A DNA stretch of 64,000 nt, taken from assembly GCF_025698545.1 (NCBI RefSeq), contig NC_068569.1, positions 16,678,001-16,742,000 of the forward strand, given 5' to 3'. The notes beneath the pieces were generated by a model. The model ran no database searches. It saw only the letters and a program-made list of their open reading frames with translations, and had not been told where the DNA came from. The stretch is from Gossypium raimondii (Eukaryota > Streptophyta > Magnoliopsida > Malvales > Malvaceae). The translations under genes and the position numbers were made by a program. Shown one piece after another: positions 1 through 10,545 of the stretch (positions within the stretch are counted from its first letter, which is position 1; every line of letters begins with the position of its first letter).

Positions 1-208
1 CACGCGAGTGACGGTCCACGGAGGCATGGGAATGCGGTGGGGATCCCATGGGGCTGAGCACTGGCGTGGAGTGGAACGACGTCGTTGTCTTTTCTCCATC
101 GTGAGAATCACGTGAAGGGCTCTGCACGTAGTAAACCGGACGCCGTGGTGACCTCGTTGGCGATGATGGGGCGAGGCTGGTGACCTCCGAGTCCGTCTTG
201 GCGTGCAT
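1..208 (-). CDS. LEA/NDR1-HIN1-like family protein, N-terminal part (partial)
   Basis: The minus strand reads open from an ATG at 208 to the window edge (69 codons). It begins MHAKTDSEVTSL and contains RRPVYYVQSPSRDSHDGEK and STPVLSPMGSPPHSH. I recognise this Ser/Pro-rich cytosolic leader from the plant family typified by Arabidopsis At1g45688 and At5g42860 (LEA hydroxyproline-rich glycoprotein, LEA_2 type). In that family the leader is followed by one membrane segment and a LEA_2 domain, which would lie left of base 1. The stretch is GC-rich compared with the AT-rich DNA beside it, as expected for a coding exon. A G-box-like CACGTG at about 110 lies inside the coding sequence and need not be functional. 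Molecular function in this family is poorly defined; a membrane role is inferred from relatives. The frame identity is strong, but the rest of the gene is not visible. Confidence 0.85.
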   Translation of the reverse strand, partial: MHAKTDSEVTSLAPSSPTRSPRRPVYYVQSPSRDSHDGEKTTTSFHSTPVLSPMGSPPHSHASVDRHSR

Positions 209-1727
209 TGTCGGCGGCGTTAACTTCAGTTGTCACCCAACAAGACAAAAACCTGTCTTTTTTTGGCGTCAGTTTTGTAGTAGGGTTTATTGCAATTTCG
301 GGGTACGTTTTTTATTATTTGGATTGGCGTGATGATATGACTTTATGGAGGAGTTTGTTTGTCAACGGTGAGAGTGAAATGGAAGAAAAAAGTATGTATT
401 GTTTGCTGTAAGCCTGTAACACGTGGATTATATTTTTAATCTGCATTAAAATAAATAGTGGAGGAGGAAGACAAATGCAAAAGTGTGCGTTTTGAGTTTG
501 GGGATTAGGGAGAGGAAGCAACGGAGGAGTCATTAACCGACAGCAATGTTACAGTTGGCACTTGGCAGCTCTTTCTGGTTATGGCAGTGGCACCAACAAA
601 CTATTATTTTTGGTTCCAAATATAAAACAAGCTTAGCTTAAGGGTTGAGGGTTCCGTATATTGGACCGGCAAATGAGAGGTGTGTTGTTTCTGGTTGATG
701 GACATATCATCTGGCCTGTGACCGACCACTTCAAAATATGGTTGCACTATTCTAATTACCAACTCTTTATTTAATCTTGAAGTTCTCTCTCTCTCTCTCT
801 GTTTTTTTTTAGTACTTCCCTTGGTGGGATGAGGGCAATAAGATACACAATAATAATTAAAGAGAAGTGGCTGGTGGGTTTTGACCATTTGTTTGAGAAT
901 TACTTGTAAAGGAGAGAGAGAGAGAGAGATGCCAAACTAATTGTCGATTTGTGGGTTACACACTGTCAATCTCTTCATCAACGGCGGGGATCTCAAGTTT
1001 GTTGATGAGAGCTCTAGAATAAACCATGTGCCCCCATGTGGGATGATACCTGCTCTCAGCACACCAATAATTCTGCCGTTCTGTAAATTTATCTTTTGGT
1101 TTTTCATTTTTCTTGGATAATAAGATTTTTTACATATATAGTTGTTACCTTTACAGGTTAGATTAGCTGCAGAGTTAGACATAGGTACCTTCACTTACGC
1201 TAAAAGAAATCATGCCATGCGCTTACCCCTCTCACCAACGAAACCGAGAAAGGTTGTTTTCAATGGAATGGCAGAAACCCAGATCCCCCAAACACAAGGT
1301 TTGGGTTGTTTACTGCACTCTTGAATCCAAATAAGCTCACGACATACATGGGTTACAATCAAGAGAGCCTTTCATGAAACTTCCAATAGCTAATGGGCTT
1401 GAAGTAAGTTTAAAACTAGCCTACTAAGGGCACTTTGTGCCCCAAATATTCAGCAGGAAAGATCATTGACCCATTTCTTACCTTTTTACATGGATTTTTC
1501 TCTGAATATTTTTACTGGCCCAAAAACCCTGCTCTTTCTGTTACGGGCTCTAATTTAATGACATTGATCCATTCTCATTCCCAACCATTATATTGTCCAT
1601 AAAGTATTAAACTAATCATGCACCCAACAGCATATGATCAACTATATTGATCTGATGAGTCAACTCCCTGACAGCTAACATTGCCCATAAATTATTGATT
1701 TTAACTTTCCTTTTTCTTTTGGCACAT
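209..1727. other. Upstream flank of the LEA-like gene, no supported gene
   Basis: This stretch holds the presumed 5' UTR and promoter of the minus-strand gene at the left edge. It also has two short purine/pyrimidine microsatellites: CT at about 785-800 and GA at about 911-929. Several short open frames exist (for example 937-1194 minus and 1142-1324 plus), but none resembles a protein I know and none has convincing coding character. Confidence 0.5.
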
Positions 1728-1728
1728 T

Positions 1729-2866
1729 GACTTAATTGACCCTCCAACTTTACAACAAAATTATTTTAGCCCTCCATTCAATTTTTCGTCTCTTTTACTT
1801 GTCAAATTTTTAAAGTACGTGGCATATACATGAATTGCCACGTGAATGCAACATCAACAATTAATTAATTTTTTTTTAAAATTTTAAAAAATAAAAAACA
1901 CTATATAAAATATTTTTAAAAATAAAACATTATTAAATTTATTACAAAAACTATAAAAATTATAAAAGCATATATTTTTCTTAATTTTATAAAAATTAAT
2001 TAATTGCTAGCGAGCATGCACGTGGACTACCACGTAGATGCCACATCAGCTAGGGGTGAATGTTTAATTGAATTGAATTGAATCGAGTGAAAAAATTGAG
2101 TTAATCGAGTTGATGAGTCTTATTTTACTATCCTAACTCAATTTGAAAAATTTTCAAATAAAATAAAGTGAAATCGTTCGAATTAAATTAAAAAATTAAA
2201 CATGTCAAATTAAAATCTTGTTACATTATAAATAATTCCATGTTAAAGCACGTAAATTTGAAACCATATATATTTGAAAATTTTTAAAGCAAAATAATAA
2301 TAATAAAAGATTCTTAGTATGATAAACTTGAATCACTAATTAACCTATTTAGGTCCCAAAATTATTAATTTAGAAAATTTTAAAATTTTTACTTTCTTTA
2401 TATATTCTTTAGATTTAAAAAATTATAATTTTTAAAAATATAAATGTTATAATTTCTATAAATATTTTGAATTTTAAAAGTTATTTTGAAATTATTTTGA
2501 GAGAGACCAATTTGCTTATTTTCAAAATTGATAGGGACCAAAGGAGTATTTATACCAATCTGTTATTTGAATTATTCGAGTTATTAGAATTGTAAAATTT
2601 AACTAGACTTGAACTCAAAAATTGAATTAATTATTCGAGTTAGACTCGAATAACTCAAACAACTCAATTCGATTAACTCAAGATTCGAATTCTTTTTCGA
2701 TTTTTTTGAACCGAATCGAGTTTTGCTCACCCCTAACATCACTTTTCCATCCATATTTTAGGGTGATATGACAAATAATGCAAGTTTAATGGCTAAAAAA
2801 TGTGAAAAATCAAATGGAGAGCTAAAATAAATTTTTTTGTAAAGTTGGGGGGTGAAATAAGTTATT
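1729..2866. mobile_element. TIR element (MITE-like), split by a nested MITE
   Basis: The two ends are imperfect inverted repeats of roughly 60-80 bp. The left end reads CCCTCCAACTTTACAACAAA from about 1740, and its inverse appears at about 2830-2855 (TTTGTAAAGTTGGGGGG). A shared TTATTTTAGC..CTCCATT block lies inside each end. There is no coding capacity. The exact ends and target duplication are uncertain. A second element at 2051-2735 is inserted in its interior. Confidence 0.55.
2051..2735. mobile_element. hAT-like MITE with TAGGGGTGA ends
   Basis: The element begins TAGGGGTGAA and ends TTGCTCACCCCTA, a terminal inverted repeat of about 9-10 bp with weaker similarity further in (repeated AATCGAGT/ACTCGATT blocks). 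It is flanked by ACATCAGC on the left and ACATCACT on the right, an imperfect 8-bp target duplication, which fits hAT-type transposition. It is 685 bp long, very AT-rich and has no ORF, so it would be non-autonomous. Confidence 0.6.
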
Positions 2867-3530
2867 ATCCCTTTTCCTTTATCATTAGTTACAACTCATT
2901 TACATCACTAACAAAAACAAAGCCCAAAGGGTTTCGTTTTTCTTTTTCCTTTCATTAAATACGCATGATTAAGACTGGAAGTCACTGAAATGGAACGGTA
3001 CAAGAACCTTAGTTATCCCACAGATGCAATTTGCAAGCCTGCAACAGGCAAGTTGAACCACAACTCACCCTATACCATTCGCTTTGCTGGATTTAAAGTA
3101 AATTGTTTACATGTTTACAAAATAAGTTGGTCATGTTTCTAAGCTGTAGCTTGTGGCAACTATGGGGCTTTTCACAACATGTTTTCCCCCGATAACTTCC
3201 CAAGTGAGATGACCAAAAGACACTGCCTCAGCCGTCTGTGATGGACGTTCGATACTCAACTTGAAGATTTTCTTCTCATTTTTTACCATGAAAACCAATT
3301 TGTCTGGCTCGACAGTTACCTTAACTCCCTTTATTGGTGTCACTGTTGCTATGTAAGTGGAGCTCCCCTCTCCAACATGAGTCATAGTTCTTTGAAATTC
3401 CTTCACAGTTCTTGAACTCGATTTTTCATTCTTGTCGTTGAAATAAGCAATAAAAGAAGGGTAATTCAGATCCAGAGACGGGTTGGAACAGTTGTTTGGA
3501 GATGATTTTGTGATGATTTTAATTTGTTGT

Positions 3531-4022
3531 TGTTGGTGCAACAATAGAAACTAGCAGACTCAGCAAGTATCTTGTCGAGCAAGCCTCGAGACTTGCTGAG
3601 CAAACAAGCTATTTCGAGCAAAAGAAAGAAGGAAATTTAAGCTAAGGAAAAATGAAGAGAGTATTGATGAACAAAGTTGATTTCATTCATAAAATTGAAT
3701 AATGGCACAATGCCAATACATAAACCAAGCACTAAGCTTGTCAAAAACAGTAAACATTCACCTAATGGTTACCTAACACCACTAAACATTGAAACTTGAA
3801 GTAATTAGCTTGTGTATACAAGCAAAGCTGAATTAACAGCTCATATGTCAGCAAATTACATCAATCATCTACCTAACATAGTTCTAAATGAACTAGATTA
3901 CATTTCATTAACTAAAGATTACAAAATGAACTAAAACAAGTTGAATCAACAGCTCCTGCATAGCTTGGTCTTCCTGGCCTGCATACTGTCAAGAGTTTGC
4001 TGCATGCTGAACCAACTTCTTC
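3531..4022 (-). repeat. Copia 3' LTR (left copy, 492 bp)
   Basis: It begins TGTTGGTGCAACAATAGAAA and ends ACCAACTTCTTCA on the plus strand. It is nearly identical to the copy at 8003-8491. The main difference is a small cluster near 3838-3852 (GCTGAATTAACAGC against a shorter GTTTAATGA in the other copy). Confidence 0.95.
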
Positions 4023-4036
4023 ACTCCTCTTTGGTT
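4023..4036 (-). other. Polypurine tract of the copia element
   Basis: On the minus strand AACCAAAGAGGAG lies immediately before the 3' LTR, as expected for the plus-strand primer in reverse transcription. It agrees with the orientation given by the primer binding site. Confidence 0.7.
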
Positions 4037-7000
4037 TGCATGGGGCAAACACCTAGCTTCATTCTTAGACATTCGAACCTTGTGACATTAAGAGCTTTAG
4101 TCAAAATGTCTGCAAGTTGATCCTCAGAATTACAGTGGATCAGTTTTACTTCTTGAGCTTGCTCCATTTCTCGAACAACATGCAGCTTGATGCTAAAATG
4201 CTTTGTTCTTCCATGGAACACTGGATTTTTAGCAATTGCAACTGCAGATTGATTGTCATAGAAGATCTCAGTAGCTTCCTTTTGATGCACATTCAAGTCA
4301 CCAAAGATTTTCCTTAGCCAGATGGCTTGGTTGACAGCATTTGTTGCTCCCACATACTCTGCTTCAGCAGTTGATTGAGCCACCAGACTTTGCTTCTTCG
4401 AGCTCCAGCAAAACATGGCTGAACCAAGGTTAAAAGCATACCCTCAGGTGCTTTTCATGTCATCTATCGAGCCAGCCCAGTCACTATCAGTGTAGCCAAC
4501 CAGCTTCAGATTTCCTTCTTTTCTGTACTTCAAACCATAGTTTAAAGTGCCTTTGACATATCTCAACACTCTTTTTGCAGCTTGGAAATGCTTCTCATTA
4601 CAGCAATGCAAGAACCTTGAGAGCAATCCTACAGCATACATGATGTCTGGTCTAGTGGCAGTCAAGTATAGCAAGCAACCAACTAGACTCCTGTAGGTTG
4701 TTTCACATACCTTCTCAAAATCACTTTGGCTCGATAGTTTTTCTCCAACAGCAACAGGTGTTTTAGTTGCCTTGCTGTTTTACATGGAGAACTTGGTCAG
4801 AATCTTTGTGGCAAAGCTTCTCTGGCTTAGAAATATCTCATTTTGTGCTTGAAACACCTCCATTCCAAGAAAATAGGACATCTCCCCAAGATAAGACATT
4901 TCAAACACTTCCTGCATCTTAGTTTTGAAATCAACCAGCACTGCTCGATCTCCTCCTGTCACCAGTAGGTCATCAACATATAGGGACACAATGAGTTGTG
5001 TTTGTGTCCCTTGCTTCTTGACATACAGTGTTGGCTCACTCTTGCTTCTATCGAATCCCAGATCAGTCAAGTAGCCATCAATTCTGCTGTACCAGGCCCT
5101 TGGAGCCTGTTTTAAGCCATATAGGGCCTTCTTCAGTTTGTAGACCATATGCTCTCTGCCAGCTATTTCAAACCCTTGTGGTTGTTCAACATAGATGTCT
5201 TCATCTAAGAAACCATTCAGAAAGGCTGATTTCACATCAAGTTGATAGATTTTCCATTCGAGCTGTGCTGCTAAGGCAATCAGCAGTCTGATGGTGTCGA
5301 GCCTGGCTACTGGTGCAAAGGTCTCTAGGTAGTCCAGGCCATACCTCTGACTGAACCCCTTGACAACTAGCATTGCTTTCAGTTTGTTCAAGGTTCCATC
5401 AGCATTCTGCTTGGCTTTGTACACCCATTTCACCCCAATCACCTTCCTTTTGACTGGTCTTTCAACCAATTCCCAGGTCTGGTTCTTCTCAATCATGCTG
5501 ATCTCGTCAGCCATTGCTTGCTTCCACCCTTGCTGAGCTTCAGCCTTTTCAAAGTTGATAGGTTCAGCTATGGCTACATGAGCCCTTTCATAAATCTCAG
5601 CCAATGGCCTTGTTCCTCTGACTGGTTCATCATCAATATCCATTTCAGGGACATTTTGGTCTGGCTCAGCTTGGTTTGCTGCAAGTTCTTCAGAAACTTC
5701 TTCAGGTTCATGTCTTTCCCAGTTCCAACATGACCTTTCATCAAATACCACATCCCTGCTTACTGACACTTTGTTTGTTGAAGGATCTAAAATCCTATAG
5801 CCCTTCTTAACAGTGCTATAGCCCACCAAAACACCAGGTCGAGCCCTTTCAGACAATTTGTCCCTTTTAACAGCAGGTACATGTGCATAACAGATGCATC
5901 CAATGACCTTCAGATGAGCCAGTGATGGCTTGAAGCCAAACCAGGCCTCGAATGGGGTCTTTTGATCTAAAGCCTTGGTTGGAAGTCTATTTTGAATGTA
6001 TGTTGCAGTGTTAATTGCTTCTGCCCATAGTGCTTTAGGTAGATTCTTCTGAATCATCAAGCACCTGGCCATATCCATCAAACTCCTATTCTTCCTTTCA
6101 CTTACACCATTCTGCTGAGGTGTATATGTGTTGGTAAGTTGATGTTTGATGCCTGCCTTATCACAGAAGGCTTGGAACTGAGCTGAGGTGTACTCAGTCC
6201 CATTATCAGACCTTATGGTCTTCACCTTGCAGCCTGTTTCTGTCTCAGCAGCAGTTTTGAACTTCCAAAACACAGTGGCCACCTCTGATTTCTGTTTTAA
6301 GAAGTAAATCCAGCAATATCTCGAGAAATCATCAATGAATAGTATAAAATACCTGTTTCCATTTAATGACTCAGTCCTCATAGGGCCACACACATCAGTA
6401 TGCACTAGTTGGAGTTTTTCAGAGGCTCTCCAAGCTTGATTCGAGGGAAATGGAAGTCTGGCATGCTTTCCTAGTTGACATACTTCACATACATCATCAT
6501 GGTCCACTAAGTTGATGAAATTTTCAGCCAAGTCCTCTCTGACCATTCGGGCCATCGATCTGAAGTTGGCATGTCCCAGTCTTTGATGCCACAGCTTGGA
6601 TTCATCTGAAGTGGCTGTGTAGGCAATGTCTGACTTCTTTGTCCAGTCAACCACAAAGCTCTTATCAGCCATGGGGACTGCCATCAGTTTGGATCCACTT
6701 GGATCACTGATTTGGCACTGGTGGTCTTTAAACACAACAGAATAACCTTTTTCCAAAGAATCGAGCTATCTTTGAGCGAGTTTTCATCAATTTCGAGCAC
6801 AAACAAAGACATTTGAAATCACTTTGGTACCTGTAAGGGTGCATATCAGCATATCACCCTTGCTTTCAGCTTAAATAAAATGACCATTTCCTATCTTGAC
6901 TTTAGTTCTGCAGCTTCTGTCTAAAGACTTGAAGATTGCAGCATCAGGTGTCATGTGGTTGGTGCATCCACTGTCTAGGAGCCAACCAGATGAGGACCTT

Positions 7001-7083
7001 TCCTGAGCAGCTGAGCATGACACAGCAAAGACTTGCTCATCTTGGTCACTGTCCTCCTTAGCTACTCGAGCCTCAGCTTTCAT
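4024..7083 (-). pseudogene. Copia pol: protease, integrase, reverse transcriptase, RNase H (decayed)
   Basis: On the minus strand, 7083-6871 has the aspartic protease motif LLDSGCTNHM. 6756-4780 has the pre-integrase knuckle (LWHQRLGHANF), the integrase core and the reverse transcriptase with YVDDLL. 4674-4444 and 4443-4021 give the rest of RT and RNase H (STAEAEYVG, IFYDNQSA, DILTKAL). Breaks: TAA at 6871, two frameshifts at about 6757-6810, TAA at 4780 and TGA at 4444. Apart from these the frame is well kept, so the damage looks recent or the copy was moved by proteins from an intact relative. Confidence 0.93.
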
Positions 7084-7182
7084 CTGTTGAAACTAATTGT
7101 GCCTTGATTTGGCCTTGCTCTTGCAGACTCTCTCAATATGACCCTTCTTCTTACAATGCTGACACACAACATCTGGATTGAA

Positions 7183-7956
7183 TCAGCATTTTTCTTCTGA
7201 ATGACCAACCTTTCTGCAGTGCTTGCAAGTCTGACCTTCTCTCCTTGCAGCATCATTCTTTGGCTTGTCTCTCAAGGCCTTCTTGCCTTTATAGGCAGTG
7301 TTTGTTCTTGCCTGAAAGGCACCTTCTTGATGCTCCTCCAGTCTGCTTGCTCTCCTCTGCTCTTGAGCATATAGAGCATTGATCAACTCTGTCAGGGAGA
7401 TGGTGGACAGGTCCATTGAGTCCTCGAGAGATGAGATTTTTGCCTCATACCTCTCAGGCAGAGTTGCTATAACCTTCTCCACTATCCTAGCTTCATTGAA
7501 CTGCTCTCCAAGGAGCCTGATGCTGTTAACCACAGCCATAATCTTGTCAGAATATTGCTTGACAGTTTCTTCTTCCTTCATCTTCAAATTCTCGAAATCT
7601 CTCCTCAAGTTCAACAACTGTTGCTGCCTTGTCCTCTCTGTCCCTTGAAACTTTTCTTGCAGCTTATCCCAGGCCTGTTTTGGTGTTTTACAGGCTATAA
7701 TCCTTGTGAAAATCACATCAGACACTGAGTTCTGGATGCAAGACATGACTTTGTGCCTCTTGGTCCTTTCATCAGCATGCTGCCTGATCTGAGCCACTGT
7801 TGGATTAGCTCTAAGTGGCTCTGGTTCAACATCAGAGTTGACCACGTCCCACAGATCGAAAGCCTGCAGGTAGTTCTTCATTTTGACCACCCATATGTGA
7901 TAGCCTTCTCCATTGAAGACTTGAGGTGCAGCTGGTGAAAAGCTTGATGAAGCCAT
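7183..7956 (-). pseudogene. Copia gag (truncated by a stop)
   Basis: The frame begins at the ATG at 7956 (MASSSFSPAAPQ) and has the plant copia gag pattern: W..K....L...D.W in the first 40 residues, then a UBN2-type helical region, then a CCHC zinc knuckle starting CKHCRKVGHSEEKC. A TGA follows the knuckle where relatives usually carry Trp, so TGG to TGA is likely. After the stop the frame continues with a second knuckle-like CQHCKKKGHIERVC and another stop (TAG, near 7093). Gag packages element RNA in virus-like particles; this copy cannot read through to pol. Confidence 0.9.
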
Positions 7957-7987
7957 GGATTTGTATAACAGATCCCTTAAGAAATAG

Positions 7988-8002
7988 GCTCTAGATACCA
8001 AT
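7988..8002 (-). other. Primer binding site (initiator tRNA-Met type) of the copia element
   Basis: On the minus strand, two bases after the 5' LTR, the sequence reads TGGTATCTAGAGC. It closely matches the TGGTATCAGAGC site that plant copia elements use to anneal initiator tRNA-Met. The position and match fix the orientation of the element. Confidence 0.85.
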
Positions 8003-8491
8003 TGTTGGTGTAACAATAGAAACTAGCAGACTCAGCAAGTATCTTGTCGAGCAAGCCTCGAGACTTGCTGAGCAAACAAGCTATTTCGAGCAAAAGAAAG
8101 AAGGAAATTTAAGCTAAGGAAAAATGAAGAGAGTATTGATGAACAAAGTTGATTTCATTCATAAAATTGAATAATGGCACAATGCCAATACATAAACCAA
8201 GCACTAAGCTTGTCAAAAACAGTAAACATTCACCTAATGGTTACCTAACACCACTAAACATTGAAACTTGAAGTAATTAGCTTGTGTATACAAGCAAAGT
8301 TTAATGACTCATATGTCAACAAATTACATCAATCATCTACCTAACATAGTTCTAAATGAACTAGATTACATTTCATTAACTAAAGATTACAAAATGAACT
8401 AAAACAAGTTGAATCAACAGCTCCTGCATAGCTTGGTCTTCCTGGCCTGCATACTGTCAAGAGTTTGCTGCATGCTGAACCAACTTCTTCA
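8003..8491 (-). repeat. Copia 5' LTR (right copy, 489 bp)
   Basis: This is the direct repeat of 3531-4022. Because the element is coded on the minus strand, this copy is the 5' LTR and would carry the promoter. It is followed directly by the duplicated target GTTGT and then by subtilase sequence. Confidence 0.95.
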
Positions 8492-9507
8492 GTTGTGCTG
8501 TGAATTTTAGCGGGCAAAGGAGATTCAAGTAATCTTCAACTGTAACATCATACATGAATCCAGGGTGTAGCGCTTTGTTGGGATTGATATGGCCAGCTCC
8601 CATGGCTAGAGGTCTGGCAGGTCGAAGATTAGCCCCCATACCCTTAATAGGACTTCCGGTATTATCGATGGTATTAGTTGTACTCATCAAGGCTGATCTG
8701 ATGGCTGCCAGGCTCCACTCAGGATATGTCGCTTTCAAAAGTGCTGTTACTCCTGATACATGGGGGCAAGCCATGGATGTTCCTGAAATTAAATTGAAGT
8801 TGCTAAACACAAGATCCTCATTTAAACGGGCCACACCCACATTTGGAGGCCATGCAGCAAGGACTAAGTCGCCGGAGGCCATAATGCCAGGCTTCAGAAC
8901 AGATGGGCAACTACGGGATGGCCCTCTAGAGGAAGAGATAGCAACAATTGGTGAAGGTTTAGTGCCAAGGGATGTTATTTTAAAGTCAATGCTGGCTTTT
9001 GGGTCACTGTTGCTCTTAATGTAGTCCACAACTGAATCACCATCTTTTTGTTCCAAGAAAATGGCAGGAAAAGGGCTCGGGGTAAAGAAGTCAAAGACAC
9101 TGTTCTAGGTTATGAAGACACCAGCTATATTTCCTGCAGCTTGAATGTTGTTAAACTGGTCACTGAGGGAACCTTCCTCGCCCGGATCTTGGCACACAAC
9201 TATCTTTTTGCCCAAGTTTCTTGAATTGGCTTCAAGAAACATACCCTGGTTTTAGCTTCCAAGTTGGCTGATGAAGATGCAAGGGTGGCTACGTACCAGC
9301 TCTGCCAACCGGAAAACGCTTTGGGCATGGCTGATAGGTCCATTTGTACAATATAATTATCAGCTTGTGCTAGTTTGATAAAGATAAATGAAATGCTAAA
9401 AGAAAGCCAAAAGTACAGAAGTTTGGTGTGATCAGTAGCCATGGTAGAGAATTGGAATATGGCAACCGATAGTTTTCTGAGGATTAATCGTTACGAATTT
9501 GGTAAGC

Positions 9508-9514
9508 TTATATA
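9508..9514 (-). promoter_or_regulatory. TATA box of the subtilase pseudogene
   Basis: TATATAAG on the minus strand lies about 65 bp upstream of the ATG at 9442. The spacing suits a plant core promoter, so the broken gene may still be transcribed. Confidence 0.45.
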
Positions 9515-10545
9515 GGGACTTGGGAGGCGAGTGAACATGAGGTTTATTATAAAAGTTTTTCGAACTTATGTAAATGGATATCCATATATCAAAAGACCTC
9601 TAGAGTCTTCACTACCCACATATTTTTCTTCTATATATGAAACCTAAGAGGTACTAGAGTCTATGTGTTGATTCACCCTACAAATTCTATCTCATTTAAG
9701 ATAAATTGATTAATTATCATCAAGTGGGTTTGTCCAGCTGAAAGATCGAAAGGAAGCTTTGCAAACATATAGAGAGGTGGTGGTACCAAATCACACCTCA
9801 ACTCGATCACCCAAAATTACTTGTAAATATCTGGGCTAAAATACTGCTAATCTCATGGAGACATGAAAACAATATGAAAGAATAAATTAAGACTCGACAG
9901 AAAAATATTATGAAATTACACAAGAATTTATACAAAAATGTATTAAATTTGTATAAAATTAATTATTAATGTGTATAAATTTAAATAAATTCATAATATT
10001 ATAAACATATAAAAGAGTAATGTGGACATGTACAAGCATGCTATTTTTCTTTAAGTAATCACTATCACATATCATGTAAAATAATATATGAATTAACACA
10101 CAACATAGACGCAATTTAATTTATTCTATAAATTGAATTATTATAATAACCTATTTAGAATATGATACATCATAAAAAGGATATAAACATATAGGAAGAC
10201 CTTAAAATATACAAAGACTTTTTTTTTTTTACATTTTCTAAGACAAAAATATTAATAGTATTTCACTAAGTACAATTTAAATTCTTCGAATAACTTAACC
10301 TCGATAATATTCAATTTTGGGATGAGAAATAAAATAAAATAAAAAACACAATAGTTATCTACACGTTTACTCAAATAATAGTAATATTTTAATATTATTT
10401 TACATCTTTTCGTAATTTATTTTATAATATAAAATTTAATAATTTAATTGCCATGTTTCATGTTCTATTTATAAAGACAATGTATGTTAAGTTTGAGGTA
10501 AAAAAAAATATTATTTTTATTCTAATTAGACATAGATGTTAACAT
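9515..10545. other. AT-rich intergenic region between subtilase copies
   Basis: This region holds the promoter flank of the pseudogene and the 3' flank of the next subtilase. It is very AT-rich with no open frame of note, and I saw no clear terminal repeats in it. Confidence 0.4.

Larger units (their letters stand above)
3531..8491 (-). mobile_element. Ty1/copia LTR retrotransposon, complete ends but coding region broken
   Basis: Two direct LTRs (3531-4022 and 8003-8491, both TG..CA) flank an internal region coded on the minus strand. The domain order gag, protease, integrase, reverse transcriptase, RNase H is diagnostic of Ty1/copia. A primer site like the initiator tRNA-Met complement lies next to the right LTR, and a purine tract lies next to the left LTR. 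The 5-bp target duplication is GTTGT at 3526-3530 and 8492-8496. The LTRs differ at only a handful of positions plus small indels, which suggests recent insertion. At least five premature stops and two frameshifts make it unable to supply its own proteins. Confidence 0.97.
3131..9442 (-). pseudogene. Subtilisin-like protease (subtilase) pseudogene interrupted by a copia element
   Basis: Three minus-strand pieces belong together. 9442-9200 encodes a signal peptide and the start of the I9 propeptide (YIVQMDLSAMPKAF). 9200-8492 encodes the end of the PA domain and the Ser part of the catalytic domain (SGTSMACPHVSG). 3530-3131 encodes the C-terminal fn3-like domain (DLNYPSFIAYF). The intact neighbour is 759 residues long; here everything between early I9 and the PA domain is missing, including the Asp (DTG) and His (GHGTH) active-site blocks. 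There is a frame change near 9200, an in-frame TAG at about 9107, and a 4961-bp copia element between the duplicated GTTGT. KPDIMAPG has become KPGIMASG. A TATA box survives at 9508-9514. It is a dead copy of the tandem family. Confidence 0.93.

Noticed and set aside
7957-8016. Extension of copia gag upstream of the ATG at 7956
   Set aside because: It would run into the primer binding site and LTR and lacks an ATG start.
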